Positions 26,347 through 35,250 of a DNA stretch of 64,000 nt are shown here, one piece after another. Numbering within the stretch: the stretch's first letter is position 1; the number at the start of each line of letters is the position of its first letter. The position numbers and the translations under genes were made by a program. This DNA is from Paenibacillus sp. FSL H8-0079 (lineage in GTDB: Bacteria > Bacillota > Bacilli > Paenibacillales > Paenibacillaceae): NCBI RefSeq assembly GCF_037991315.1, contig NZ_CP150300.1, positions 6,138,001 through 6,202,000 of the forward strand, read 5' to 3'. A model generated the notes under the pieces. That model was not told the origin of the DNA. It saw nothing but the letters and a program-made list of their open reading frames with translations, and did no database searches.

Positions 26347-27538
26347 GTATGATATCCTCCTCAACGACACCGATCGGTTTATTGACTACCCCTACATTTT
26401 CAATAATGACATGCGGGATAACGTTCACCTCAACATCAGGGTAGATATCATCCCATCGATCCTTCATTTTGTCCCACTCTTTAGGCAAGTGCTGATGAAT
26501 AGACCGACCGATTCCGAGAATATCCGCACGATATTTTCCTTGAATTAATCGAACACCTTCAACGATATCCTCTTTTATTTTTTTGTGGATCGCGTCATTT
26601 AGTTTCAGAATCTCTGTCTCACGCAGATCACCGTAGTTGGATTCGTTATCTACAACCACGCCTTTGGCATACAATTGAATGGTCACGGTCACCTTGTCAT
26701 TCTTGATACTGGGGTGCAGTGAAGAGTTGTTCTCGTTCAGCTTGATGAATATATCTCCTTCTCCGCGTGGAGACTTGACCATAACTTCCGGCGCATTAGC
26801 TTCCCCCATAGCGAGGATCAGTGCATCGGCGGGGGCCTTGTCTATCATGCCAACCAGTTTGTCTTTCTTGAACACGGCCAATCCATCCAGCTTAATATTT
26901 GTTTTGACGTCCTTCCAATCTTTCGGAACATTGTCCACTTTCGAAGCGACCGGCAGGAAGGGATCTACGCCATCACTAAGAATGGCATCTATAAACGTTT
27001 TGAGTGAACGTGGATTCCGCATATTCAGAAAGCATAGTTCTCTCACCATCTCGGATGGGAATTTTTCTATTGGTGCATCCGTATCCATCACGGCGTATGC
27101 CTCACCTTTGGTAACGACTGGCAATGCTGAGAATCGGTTAAGCGGGTACCGTGTAAACAAATCGAGCATGGAGGCAACGCCATCCCGGGCAAGATCCTCT
27201 CCAATGAGCATGGTTCGGCGGTGCGCATAATAAATCCTACGAGATAGCGCTTTTTGACCCTCAAGTGAAGTCCCCCGCAGTGTCTTTGCGGTGTTGGACA
27301 ACATGAACCATGACTTATCCCCACTGGTACCCCCTCCGCCTCCTTCACTACCGGAAGAACCGGATTGACCTGGAAGCGCAATCTGCAGACTGGATCTGTA
27401 ATTTTCACCCTCCTTATCGACGGCTATGCCAATCACAAAGGCAACATCGTTAATCTCCTTACGATCCCAGCAACCTGAAATAAACGTGGTACATAACAAC
27501 AGCACTATCACTGCCCGGTACTTATACATGAATTGCAT
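26339..27538 (-). CDS. spore germinant receptor C subunit (GerAC-type lipoprotein)
   Basis: The 399-aa protein begins with a signal peptide and lipobox FISGC (Cys23), followed by the family hallmark WDRKEINDVAFVIGIAVD. C subunits are lipoproteins on the outer face of the inner spore membrane and are needed for receptor function. A Gly/Ser-rich stretch near 57-70 is a species-level insertion. ATG 27538 lies only four bases after the stop of the A subunit gene, with an AAGGATG ribosome site inside that gene; the longer upstream frame is not supported. Prelipoprotein diacylglyceryl transferase would modify Cys23. Confidence 0.94.
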   Translation of the reverse strand: MQFMYKYRAVIVLLLCTTFISGCWDRKEINDVAFVIGIAVDKEGENYRSSLQIALPGQSGSSGSEGGGGGTSGDKSWFMLSNTAKTLRGTSLEGQKALSRRIYYAHRRTMLIGEDLARDGVASMLDLFTRYPLNRFSALPVVTKGEAYAVMDTDAPIEKFPSEMVRELCFLNMRNPRSLKTFIDAILSDGVDPFLPVASKVDNVPKDWKDVKTNIKLDGLAVFKKDKLVGMIDKAPADALILAMGEANAPEVMVKSPRGEGDIFIKLNENNSSLHPSIKNDKVTVTIQLYAKGVVVDNESNYGDLRETEILKLNDAIHKKIKEDIVEGVRLIQGKYRADILGIGRSIHQHLPKEWDKMKDRWDDIYPDVEVNVIPHVIIENVGVVNKPIGVVEEDIIHD

Positions 27539-27542
27539 CTGT

Positions 27543-29132
27543 TCACCATCCTTCCTCAGCTTCAGGCGAACCATTGATCTTTTCATTCATCCGTTTCTGG
27601 TTATCCTGAACTGTAGAAGGACGATTGATCATTTTCCACCACGGCACACGAATAAGAATATCCTTGGTATCTGTTTTACTGTACGGGCTAAGACCTGACA
27701 GATAAGGCACACCAAACGAAGTCATCTGTGTCAGATGCACCGAGATCAGGACCAAACCAATCACAATGCCGTACAGTCCGAGCATGCCTGCCAGCAACAT
27801 GATGGGAAATCGCAGCAAACGCACCGTAATCGCAAAGTTAAACCGTGGGATCGTGAAGGAAGCTATACCTGTCATCGATACAATAATAACCATGGGTGCC
27901 GACACAATCCCCGCTTGAACTGCGGCCTGTCCGATCACGAGTGCACCGAGAATACTGACGGCCTGACCCACTGTTTTCGGTAACCTGACCCCGGCTTCCC
28001 GGAGGGCTTCAAACGATAGCTCCATAATGAGAGCTTCCACCAAAGCCGGGAAAGGGATCGCTTCCCGTGCACCGGCAATACTGAGAATCAGCGTGGTGGG
28101 TAACATGTCCTGATGAAATGTCGTGATCGAGATATACAAAGCGGGTAGAAATAGAGCAATAGCTACGAATAAAAAGCGAATCCAGCGCACCAGATTACTG
28201 ATGAAGAATCGTTCATAGTAATCCTCACTGGCCTGAAGCATCTGCCACATCGTGACTGGAGCAATCAGCGCAAAGGGAGTGCCGTCTATCATAATGGCAA
28301 ACCGCCCCTCCAACAGGTTACCTGCTACCGTATCCGGACGCTCGGAATAGTGCATCTGCGGGAATGGAGAATACGGGTGATCTTCAATCAGCTCCTCGAT
28401 ATAACCCGATTCCAGAATGCCGTCAATCTTGATTTTTTCCAGGCGTTTCTTCACGTCCCGTATCAACTTCGGATCAGCAATATCCTCCATATAAGTCAGA
28501 ACGATATCTGTCTTGGTTTCTGTACCGAGTGTCATACTCACCATCTTGAGAGAGGGAGTTTTCAGCTTGAACCGCAACAAAGCCGTATTGACACGGAGTG
28601 TTTCGGTGAATCCTTCCCGTGGTCCCCGAATCACAGACTCCGTTTGCGGTTCCTCCACCCCACGTCTGACGCCGCCTTTAACATTGAACATCCAGGCTTC
28701 GCTACTGCCATCGACCACCAGAAGGGCCGAGGATGCCAGTACCCCTTCTGTCGCAGCTGCCCAGGTTTCAACGCGCTTCACTTGGGTCAGCTCAACGGTT
28801 GTATCATCCAGCGGAACATCAGGTTTATCTGTTCGCTGCTGCACCAGCCCTCGGATAATCGGACGCAGCATATGCTCCTGGATATCGGCCGAGTTCACAA
28901 TGCCTTCAATATAGACCAGAAGTCCTTTGACTTCTGGCGTAATCATAACGTTGCGGAAAACCACATCCGAACAATCGGAGAAGATTTCCTTTACCGCCTG
29001 AATCTGAGTTTCATGTATTGTACTGATCGGCTGCCGAATAAAAGGCGGGGACGGCAGTCCCAGAGGGATATGATTTTTTTCTTCTCGTTCGGGTTGTCGG
29101 GACTTGTCTTTCCCAGATGTTTTATCTGCCAT
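27543..29132 (-). CDS. spore germinant receptor A subunit (GerAA-type)
   Basis: The 529-aa protein has the GerA layout: a hydrophilic N-terminal half (about 1-300), with FSDCSDVVFRNVMI and the conserved GRFAIMIDGTPFALIAPVTM, then four to five C-terminal membrane helices and a short tail. It forms the core of the receptor channel in the inner spore membrane. GGAGGGG precedes the ATG at seven bases. It is the first gene of the four-gene operon. The unusually polar leader (KSRQPEREEKNHIP) is common in the family. The 187-bp upstream gap probably holds a SigG promoter that I could not pinpoint. Confidence 0.95.
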   Translation of the reverse strand: MADKTSGKDKSRQPEREEKNHIPLGLPSPPFIRQPISTIHETQIQAVKEIFSDCSDVVFRNVMITPEVKGLLVYIEGIVNSADIQEHMLRPIIRGLVQQRTDKPDVPLDDTTVELTQVKRVETWAAATEGVLASSALLVVDGSSEAWMFNVKGGVRRGVEEPQTESVIRGPREGFTETLRVNTALLRFKLKTPSLKMVSMTLGTETKTDIVLTYMEDIADPKLIRDVKKRLEKIKIDGILESGYIEELIEDHPYSPFPQMHYSERPDTVAGNLLEGRFAIMIDGTPFALIAPVTMWQMLQASEDYYERFFISNLVRWIRFLFVAIALFLPALYISITTFHQDMLPTTLILSIAGAREAIPFPALVEALIMELSFEALREAGVRLPKTVGQAVSILGALVIGQAAVQAGIVSAPMVIIVSMTGIASFTIPRFNFAITVRLLRFPIMLLAGMLGLYGIVIGLVLISVHLTQMTSFGVPYLSGLSPYSKTDTKDILIRVPWWKMINRPSTVQDNQKRMNEKINGSPEAEEGW

Positions 29133-29245
29133 ATGCCGCCCCTCCGTTCTTATTTTTATACAAGGTAGCTTGTGCCAGACAGCTGGGAATTATGTGGTCT
29201 TTTTTGCAAAATTACGAATGATTCCTCTGAATGCAGACAGCAAAA

Positions 29246-29273
29246 AGGCCTCTGTATTTAACAGAGACCTCCT
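29246..29273 (-). terminator. terminator after the pirin / 111-aa operon
   Basis: AGGTCTCTG and CAGAGGCCT form the stem on the minus strand, followed by TTTTT. It separates the 111-aa gene from the ger operon. Confidence 0.75.
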
Positions 29274-29305
29274 TAACTATTCCAAAACCTGTTAAACCTA
29301 TATTT

Positions 29306-29319
29306 CAGACACGTCCTAG
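29306..29319. repeat. half copy of the 51-bp inverted repeat
   Basis: CAGACACGTCCTAG abuts the stop codon of the 111-aa gene and matches one arm of the complete inverted repeat at 50880-50930. Confidence 0.45.
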
Positions 29320-29655
29320 TTAATCGGCAAAATAATCTTCAGGGACATAACGAATCTCCGACTTCGCATAAATGCTCAGCGTGTTACGCTCCCTGTCGTA
29401 CTCTACCCGCTCACCCTCTACGTAGTACCAGTGCTTCAAAAGGGGCTGATCCTTGCGTTGAACGAAACGAAATACGTTCAGTTCCTGTCTAAGCTCCATA
29501 ATCTGTTCCACAGTCTGCTCGTCCAGGCCAGTAACAGTAAATATAAAACCTGTGTCCTCCTGCTGGAACCGATAGGACAGCGCATCTGTTTTGCTATTCG
29601 CGAGTCCTCGTCCAGTTACTGCATGTTTAACCATAAACCATTCCTGTTGCGCCAT
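29320..29655 (-). CDS. conserved-looking hypothetical protein, 111 aa
   Basis: No family is recognised. The 111-aa soluble acidic protein shows alternating strands and one helix (EQTVEQIMELRQELNVF) and ends with a strand-rich tail. GGAGG lies ten bases before the ATG. It follows the pirin gene by 44 bases and shares a terminator downstream, so it is probably co-transcribed with pirin. Function unknown. Confidence 0.75.
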   Translation of the reverse strand: MAQQEWFMVKHAVTGRGLANSKTDALSYRFQQEDTGFIFTVTGLDEQTVEQIMELRQELNVFRFVQRKDQPLLKHWYYVEGERVEYDRERNTLSIYAKSEIRYVPEDYFAD

Positions 29656-29699
29656 AAGTGTATATCCTCCTTCATCTTGGAGTTCACTCCATCAGCCAT

Positions 29700-30401
29700 T
29701 TACGGCAGATCAATGATCATATAGAACGTGTCTTCGTTTGCTTGCAGCTCGATTGAATCCCGCTGTTCCACACGAGCCGTGTCTCCTTCATTCAACAGGT
29801 ACTCTCCATTCAATCCCAGCTTGCCTTCAATGGAGAAAATGTACATCCGGCGACCCGTATCCTGATTAAAAGTTAACGTCTCGTCTTTGGCCAATCGGCC
29901 AAGGAAGATCGTCATATCCTGATGAATGGTTGCAACTCTTGGACCCCCATCTGGCGATACAATAGGCACAAGTGCTCCTGCCAGTGCTGCCGGATCAAAT
30001 GATGTGGTCTCATAGGAGGGTTGCAACCCTTTCGTATGCGGCATGAACCAGAGCTGAAGCAAACGTACTTCTTCAGTGTCGGATGCATTATGCTCGGTAT
30101 GAATCATGCCACTGCCTGCTGACATTCGCTGAATACCACCAAAGCCTGTAACGGCTACATTCCCCAGGTTATCTTCATGTCGCAACTTGCCGTTCAGTAC
30201 GATGGATACAATCTCCATGTCACTATGCGGGTGAGCCCCAAAACCGCGACCAGGCGCAATCACATCGTCGTTCGCTACTCGCATCGGTCCAAACGCCGTA
30301 TTCTCCGGGTCCTGGTATTCTCCAAAGGAAAAGCTGTGACTGCCGCGAAGCCAGCCTCGATCGAAGCTGGAGCGGGCATCGGATGGAATGACGTTAATCA
30401 T
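29700..30401 (-). CDS. pirin-family cupin protein
   Basis: The 233-aa protein carries the pirin N-terminal block (WLRGSHSFSFG..., then GFGAHPHSDMEIVSIVLNG with the metal-binding HxH, and the downstream HTEHN). Pirins are bicupin proteins with an iron site; bacterial members such as YhhW have quercetinase activity, others bind partners. ATG 30401 is preceded by GAGGAGG at nine bases. It probably forms a two-gene unit with the 111-aa gene downstream. The metal residues appear intact, so enzyme activity is possible; the substrate is unknown. Confidence 0.92.
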   Translation of the reverse strand: MINVIPSDARSSFDRGWLRGSHSFSFGEYQDPENTAFGPMRVANDDVIAPGRGFGAHPHSDMEIVSIVLNGKLRHEDNLGNVAVTGFGGIQRMSAGSGMIHTEHNASDTEEVRLLQLWFMPHTKGLQPSYETTSFDPAALAGALVPIVSPDGGPRVATIHQDMTIFLGRLAKDETLTFNQDTGRRMYIFSIEGKLGLNGEYLLNEGDTARVEQRDSIELQANEDTFYMIIDLP

Positions 30402-30615
30402 GAAATGCATCCTCCTCATCTTAATTTGATGTACTCAACTTCATTTTCTATTTTTTTATTAGTAACATACTTATTCTCATTGTATCAAAACAGAGGCATG
30501 ACGTCCAAACAAGGTGAAACGGCTGTCGCCGTCCTCTAGCGACTCAGCGTGTTTCATTCCGAAGAAAAATAGAGAAGGATGGTGAATAAACATACTTTCC
30601 TATATTTTGAAAAAA
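30402..30615. other. intergenic region between pirin and DoxX genes
   Basis: The 333-bp gap holds the pirin upstream region and the DoxX operon terminator. A weak inverted repeat (TGAAAC...GTTTCA, about 30514-30557) is visible. I see no gene. Confidence 0.35.
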
Positions 30616-30678
30616 GCTCTCTACCGATCAGTCCGGTTCGCAAATCCATTTCACGAACCGGCCTGGCCAATAGAGAGC
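30616..30678 (-). terminator. terminator of the BlaI-M56-DoxX operon
   Basis: A long stem (GCTCTCTA/TAGAGAGC outside, CCGGTTCG/CGAACCGG inside) is followed by TTTTTT on the minus strand. Confidence 0.8.
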
Positions 30679-30734
30679 CTCGTTGCAGAATTCATCCTGC
30701 AATTCAATATTTTTTTAAGCGATGATTAGTCGAT

Positions 30735-31148
30735 TCAAGCACTCACATTCTGGCGAGCGTTCCCCTGTCTGGAGAAAATATGATCGACGGCTAGGAAGCG
30801 GCTTCCTGTGAAGAGCAGTGTCAAGGAACCCGCCAGCAGCAGGTAATCGAACTCGGTACCACTCATGAACGGCTCACCCACTTTGGCTGTAAGCAGAACG
30901 CCACCCATAACGATGACAAACAGGGCAGCAAATACGCGTGTTCCCAAGCCCAGAATCATCGCCGCTCCACCCACCAACTCAATGATGGCTACAACCGATG
31001 CAAGGAATCCGGGAATACCGATACTTTCGAAGAAACCTACCGTACCGCTGATTCCACCCTCAAATTTACTCCAGCCGTGCAATACAAAGATCAAACCGAT
31101 CATAATCCTTGAGAAAAGTAATCCTATCTCTACACTTTTGTTATTCAT
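30735..31148 (-). CDS. DoxX-family membrane protein
   Basis: The 137-aa protein has four membrane helices and the DoxX signature (R-x-x-x-G-x-x-F-x-x-x-G near the start, then a Gly-rich segment). DoxX-like proteins are small membrane oxidoreductase-associated proteins linked to thiol or oxidative stress. ATG 31148 lies nine bases after GGAGG; the ATG at 31154 is only three bases away. It sits 52 bases after the M56 peptidase gene and shares its direction and terminator, so it may be a target of the BlaI/M56 switch. Exact activity unknown. Confidence 0.87.
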   Translation of the reverse strand: MNNKSVEIGLLFSRIMIGLIFVLHGWSKFEGGISGTVGFFESIGIPGFLASVVAIIELVGGAAMILGLGTRVFAALFVIVMGGVLLTAKVGEPFMSGTEFDYLLLAGSLTLLFTGSRFLAVDHIFSRQGNARQNVSA

Positions 31149-31200
31149 GTTCATCTTCCTCCCTAGTATTATATTCAACCTCACATTTAGCCAAGTTGAT

Positions 31201-32061
31201 TTATCCAATGGACCAAACAAACAAGATAGACAGCAACAGGAAAACGGTAGCCGACATCAGAACAGCATAGCGTGGCAATCTCAGCGTTACGTCCTTTTCC
31301 GGGTCAAGCAGACGTGAAATCCGCACATTTACGGATGTGTCTGCAAATGAAGATTGAACGGTCAGTTCTTTGGCTCCCCAAGGCTCAGGACAAGCCCGGA
31401 GCAGCTTGAGCAAAGCACTGCCAATGCCTGCCACATTGCCTGTACGCTCGATGGCCTCATTGTCCGCCAGAATCTCTCTCACGATATTGTAATGTTTCGA
31501 AGTATGCTTCAATACGGGAATATAAGGCATCATGATTGCAAATACCGATAACAGCGTCGTCTTCAGTGGGTCACGGTGCCACAGATGATGGACTTCGTGG
31601 TACACAACTGCGGTCTCCTCTTCAGCATCCAGCATCGTCAGAAGTCCTGTGGAGAGTACGATACAAGGTCTCCATAGACCAATTGTGAATGCAACCGGCG
31701 ATGGCTTGTCCACCACAATGAATCCAGGCTGTCCGAGATGGTGATACCTGGACTCCATCTCGCGGGATAATGCACGAACCTCCATGGAGCGGAGTTTACG
31801 CACAGCTGCTCTCGTTTTCATCATACGAACCGTTAGCAACCAGCCTGTTCCGGCAAATGTCAGCAAGACCAGTGCCAGCAGGAAATGCCCAACGGATAAC
31901 CAGCCCAGACGACTCATCCAATGATTGCAGAGCCAGAGCAGATTAAACGGGATATCCCAGCCAAAAATTTTGTACATCGCGTACATGAACATCTGCATGA
32001 ACACGAGTAACGGAATGCCAAACCCGACGGTAAACAACAACTTCGAGCGGGCCTTCCACAT
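31201..32061 (-). CDS. M56 (BlaR1/MecR1-type) membrane metallopeptidase lacking sensor domain
   Basis: The 286-aa protein has three N-terminal helices, the zinc-peptidase motif HEVHH (155-159), a downstream REILADNEA helix with the third ligand, and one final C-terminal helix. BlaR1/MecR1 proteins carry an extracellular beta-lactam-binding domain of about 240 residues after the last helix; here the protein ends, so the signal must be something else. The gene begins two bases after the blaI-like stop (TAA-G-ATG). Family logic says that the peptidase, when activated, removes the BlaI-like repressor. Confidence 0.9.
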   Translation of the reverse strand: MWKARSKLLFTVGFGIPLLVFMQMFMYAMYKIFGWDIPFNLLWLCNHWMSRLGWLSVGHFLLALVLLTFAGTGWLLTVRMMKTRAAVRKLRSMEVRALSREMESRYHHLGQPGFIVVDKPSPVAFTIGLWRPCIVLSTGLLTMLDAEEETAVVYHEVHHLWHRDPLKTTLLSVFAIMMPYIPVLKHTSKHYNIVREILADNEAIERTGNVAGIGSALLKLLRACPEPWGAKELTVQSSFADTSVNVRISRLLDPEKDVTLRLPRYAVLMSATVFLLLSILFVWSIG

Positions 32062-32062
32062 C

Positions 32063-32479
32063 TTAATCGCTATCCTTTTTCCACTGTTTGATCTTCTGTT
32101 CCAGGCGTTCAATCAGACCCGCATCTGCTTCATCCAGCGCATCCAGCATATGATTCAATGCCAGAGCTCCGAATTCATCCACCAACTCATGTGACAGTTC
32201 CTTGGATTGGTCGTTCATAAACTCCTCCTTGCTCTGTACCGGTTGGTACAAAGATGTTCTGCCCTTCTGAGACTTGCCAAGCAGTCCTTTGTCTACGAGC
32301 CGATTCATCACGGTCATGACTGTATTAAAATTGACGTCTTTGTCTTGTTCAAGTGCGGTCTGCACTTCACGAATGCTACTGCCAGGACGAGCCCATAAAA
32401 TGTCCATGATCTTGGCCTCCAGCGGACCGAAAAATCGGTTGAGCCCACGCTCACCCACTTTGAAATTGTGTATTCTCAT
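32063..32479 (-). CDS. BlaI/MecI-family transcriptional repressor
   Basis: The 138-aa protein has the family's winged-helix N-terminus (GPLEAKIMDILW, then VNFNTVMTVMNRLVDKGLL) and a helical dimerisation and cleavage region. It should repress its own operon as a dimer and be inactivated through the M56 peptidase encoded next. GAGGGG precedes the ATG. A CACTAC-N5-GTAGTG inverted repeat 17 bases upstream of the start is a good operator candidate. With no beta-lactam sensor in the partner, the inducer is probably not a beta-lactam. Confidence 0.93.
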   Translation of the reverse strand: MRIHNFKVGERGLNRFFGPLEAKIMDILWARPGSSIREVQTALEQDKDVNFNTVMTVMNRLVDKGLLGKSQKGRTSLYQPVQSKEEFMNDQSKELSHELVDEFGALALNHMLDALDEADAGLIERLEQKIKQWKKDSD

Positions 32480-32495
32480 TTTCTGACACCCCTCA

Positions 32496-32512
32496 CACTA
32501 CCCATTGTAGTG
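32496..32512. promoter_or_regulatory. candidate BlaI-like operator
   Basis: CACTAC and GTAGTG arms are separated by five bases. The site lies just upstream of the blaI-like start, where autorepression sites of this family occur. The TACA/TGTA core of classical BlaI operators is only partly matched. Confidence 0.5.
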
Positions 32513-32597
32513 CCATCAAATGAGAAGTCAACCTCTATGTCAGCTATTTTATGTAAATGATTTGTAAATTTGTTTTCCATTTCAGAAAAAAAGCGAA

Positions 32598-32629
32598 AGA
32601 ACCGGGGAGTTCCGCAATTTCACGGTTCT
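32598..32629 (-). terminator. katA terminator
   Basis: AGAACCG and CGGTTCT pair; on the minus strand the stem is followed by TTCGCTTTTTTT. It lies about 60 bases past the catalase stop. Confidence 0.7.
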
Positions 32630-32689
32630 GCCCGGTCTTCACCGAATATCAGTCAATATTATGTTGTGCGAACAGGGTCATACTGCGTT

Positions 32690-34156
32690 TTATTTTCCAT
32701 CCTGTGAAGGCATATGTGCAGAAATATCCACACCAAGTCCATGAGCCAAACGTCCGCCAAGCTGTCCATCCGCCCGGAAGAAGTGACAGAGGGCACGCAT
32801 TTGAATATCTACAGATACACCCTTGAGGTCATTGATCAGGTTATCCAACAGATGCTGCTGCTCTACAGGGGTAAATGAACGGAAAAGCTCCCCTGCCTGC
32901 GTGTAATCATCGGTTTTCTCAATTTTCTCGCGTGTAACGTGCCCTTGCAACGGAACCTGACTGTCCCGGTATGCCGGATCTTCCTGTGGGCTGTTTCCGG
33001 AACTGTTGGGTTCATAGTTCACCGGAGATGGGTCCTGATTCACATTCATGAGTCCATCACGCTGATGATTACGAACAGGTGCGTACGGGCAATTCACCGG
33101 AATTTGCAAATAGTTCGTACCAAGCCGGTGACGCTGTGTATCCGGATAAGAGAATAAGCGTCCTTGCAGCAATTTGTCCTCGGAAGGCTCAATTCCAGGT
33201 ACAAGCGCACTAGGAGAGAAGGCCGCCTGCTCCACTTCAGCAAAGAAATTCTGCGGATTCCGATTCAGGGTCATAGTGCCCACCGTATGGAATGGCAATA
33301 CATCTTCAGGCCACGTTTTGGTTGGGTCGAGCGGATCAAAAGCAAAATCATCCATCTGTTCAGGCTTCAATAGCTGTACCTGAAGCTTCCACTGCGGGTA
33401 TTGCCCGTTCTTGATATGTTCATGCAGGTCCCGGGTAGCATGATTAAAGTCCTGTCCCTGAACTTCGGCAACTTCCTGACGAGAGAAACCTCGAACCCCT
33501 TGTGCAGACTCCCACTTATATTTTACATAGTGAACCTGCCCCTGTGCATTAATCCATTTGAAAGCATGTACGCCGAATCCATCCATCTCCCGATAACTCG
33601 CCGGTGTGCCCAGATCAGAGAACAACCAGGTCATCATATGCGTTGATTCCGGTGAGAGGGTCATAAAGTCCCAATATCGCGCCGGTTCCTGAATATTCGT
33701 ATCCGGAGCTGGCTTCAGGGAGTGAACCATGTCGGGGAACTTCATGGCATCACGAATGAAGAACACTGGCAGATGGTTGCCGACGAGATCATAGTTGCCT
33801 TCCCGTGTGTAGAATTTAACGGCAAATCCACGTGGATCTCGTGCAGTCTCTGGTGATCCCGTACCGTGAATAACGGTTGAGAAACGAACCAGCACATCTG
33901 TCTCCGTACCCGGATCTTGCAGGAAATCTGCTGTTGTATACGCCTTCATGCTCTGCTCCAGTGTGAATACACCATGAGCACCTGCTCCTCTTGCATGTAC
34001 CACCCGTTCTGGAATACGCTCACGGTCAAAGTGGGCAATTTTCTCAATGAGATGGTAGTCTTCAAGCAGTGTCGGCCCTCTTCTGCCTGCTGTACGGGAG
34101 TTCTGATTGTCACCTACGGGTGCGCCCTGATTGGTTGTCATACGTTCTGTCATCAT
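32690..34156 (-). CDS. katA: monofunctional haem catalase
   Basis: The 488-aa protein is a typical small-subunit (clade 3) catalase: RVVHARGAGAHG with catalytic His54, VGNHLPVFF with Asn127, and the proximal-haem block RLFSYPDTQRHRLG with the Tyr ligand. It breaks hydrogen peroxide into water and oxygen in the cytosol. GGAGG precedes the tandem ATGATG. A Fur-family-type 15-bp inverted repeat lies 80 bases upstream, and a Fur/PerR-like regulator gene lies 1.1 kb upstream on the same strand, so peroxide-responsive control is likely. Length and all key residues are normal. Confidence 0.96.
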   Translation of the reverse strand: MMTERMTTNQGAPVGDNQNSRTAGRRGPTLLEDYHLIEKIAHFDRERIPERVVHARGAGAHGVFTLEQSMKAYTTADFLQDPGTETDVLVRFSTVIHGTGSPETARDPRGFAVKFYTREGNYDLVGNHLPVFFIRDAMKFPDMVHSLKPAPDTNIQEPARYWDFMTLSPESTHMMTWLFSDLGTPASYREMDGFGVHAFKWINAQGQVHYVKYKWESAQGVRGFSRQEVAEVQGQDFNHATRDLHEHIKNGQYPQWKLQVQLLKPEQMDDFAFDPLDPTKTWPEDVLPFHTVGTMTLNRNPQNFFAEVEQAAFSPSALVPGIEPSEDKLLQGRLFSYPDTQRHRLGTNYLQIPVNCPYAPVRNHQRDGLMNVNQDPSPVNYEPNSSGNSPQEDPAYRDSQVPLQGHVTREKIEKTDDYTQAGELFRSFTPVEQQHLLDNLINDLKGVSVDIQMRALCHFFRADGQLGGRLAHGLGVDISAHMPSQDGK

Positions 34157-34235
34157 GTCGTCCTCCTCTAATGGGTTTCACGGATGCTATATATCTACTA
34201 TTAAAATCATATTCGGCGTTGAATTAAATATACAT

Positions 34236-34250
34236 TTAGACTTGATCTAA
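34236..34250. promoter_or_regulatory. candidate Fur/PerR-family box upstream of katA
   Basis: TTAGACT-T-GATCTAA is a near-perfect 7-1-7 inverted repeat, the geometry of Fur/PerR/Zur operators. It differs from the PerR consensus (TTATAAT-N-ATTATAA) at several places, but its position and the nearby regulator gene support it. Confidence 0.45.
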
Positions 34251-34438
34251 CTGTTAAATTGATTCTAACATGTCCCACTCTGCTCTTGCATGAGGTTCAC
34301 ATGAGTTTAAGATGAGGTTCTTACACACTTCATGAATGAAGCATGAATATGTTTTTAAGGGAATAATTCTGATCTGCCTATCTAATAGATAGTACCCGAA
34401 AAAGGATGAAGTGAACGATAAAACTAAGCAAAAAAAAA

Positions 34439-34452
34439 GCGGACTAATCCGC
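34439..34452 (-). terminator. terminator overlapping the response-regulator stop codon
   Basis: GCGGA-TTAG-TCCGC on the minus strand is followed by nine T residues. The TAG stop of the response-regulator gene lies in the loop, so the terminator begins inside the coding sequence. Confidence 0.75.
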
Positions 34453-35250
34453 CAGGCGGTAGCCCACTCCTCTTACTGTTACGATATATTGCGGCGAAGA
34501 CGCGTTATCGCCCAATTTTTTGCGCAAGCTTTTGATATGAACATCGACCACATTACTTCCGCCTGTAAAGTCTGTCTCCCAAATATCGCTGAGCATCTCC
34601 TCACGGGAAATGACTGCACCTTTGGCATCGATCAGCTTGAGCAACAGATCATATTCGGTCTTGGTCAAGTGAATGCGGTTATTATCGCGCTGTACACTCA
34701 TGCGTTCACGATCGAGCCACAGATCCTTGAATCCGATACGTTGCCCTTCCTCAGGTAAAAATCCACGTTTGGGCAGAGCAGGACTATTGCCAATCATACG
34801 CTGCACCCGGTACAGAGCTTCCTGCGGACGTGCAGGCCACACCAGCAATTCCTCCTGAAGCATCGGTCCACTCGCGCTGCCGATCATCTTCTCACCGACC
34901 AGATACAGACAAGGCGTTGTATGTTCTGCCTCACGGTTCAATCGGCTGCTGATCCCAGCGAATGCATCGATGGTTCCGGCAACAGACAGATCATAGATCA
35001 ACAGATCGAAGACAAGACGCTCATGCAGATCCGGTTCCCAGCGATGAAAGACCAGCACATCGAAGCAGCTATCCGTCAAGGCCTTTACCAGTTCATGTAC
35101 CTGCCCTGGCATCGGGCTAATTAGAATAACACGCCGTGTAACAGGACAATTGTCCACAAGAGGTGCTGAATCAGACAAGGCGGGTTTAACCCGCAGGGGT
35201 AAACGACGGCCAGGCAGCTTTATTTTTACTTGATCCGTTTGTTTCTGCAT
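34444..35250 (-). CDS. OmpR/PhoB-type response regulator with atypical receiver
   Basis: The 268-aa protein ends in a clear winged-helix DNA-binding domain (LTKTEYDLLLKLIDAKGAVISREEMLSDIW..., then VDVHIKSLRKKL and VRGVGYRLAD). The N-terminal receiver-like part keeps an Asp at the expected phosphosite (FDLLIYDLS), but the acidic pair after strand 1 is replaced by SPMPG and the conserved Lys after strand 5 by Trp (LVWPARP). Phosphorylation is therefore doubtful. The start overlaps the 3' end of the Fur-family gene by 25 bases and there is no sensor kinase gene nearby. Probably a phosphorylation-independent partner regulator in a peroxide or metal response. Confidence 0.88.
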   Translation of the reverse strand: MQKQTDQVKIKLPGRRLPLRVKPALSDSAPLVDNCPVTRRVILISPMPGQVHELVKALTDSCFDVLVFHRWEPDLHERLVFDLLIYDLSVAGTIDAFAGISSRLNREAEHTTPCLYLVGEKMIGSASGPMLQEELLVWPARPQEALYRVQRMIGNSPALPKRGFLPEEGQRIGFKDLWLDRERMSVQRDNNRIHLTKTEYDLLLKLIDAKGAVISREEMLSDIWETDFTGGSNVVDVHIKSLRKKLGDNASSPQYIVTVRGVGYRLAD

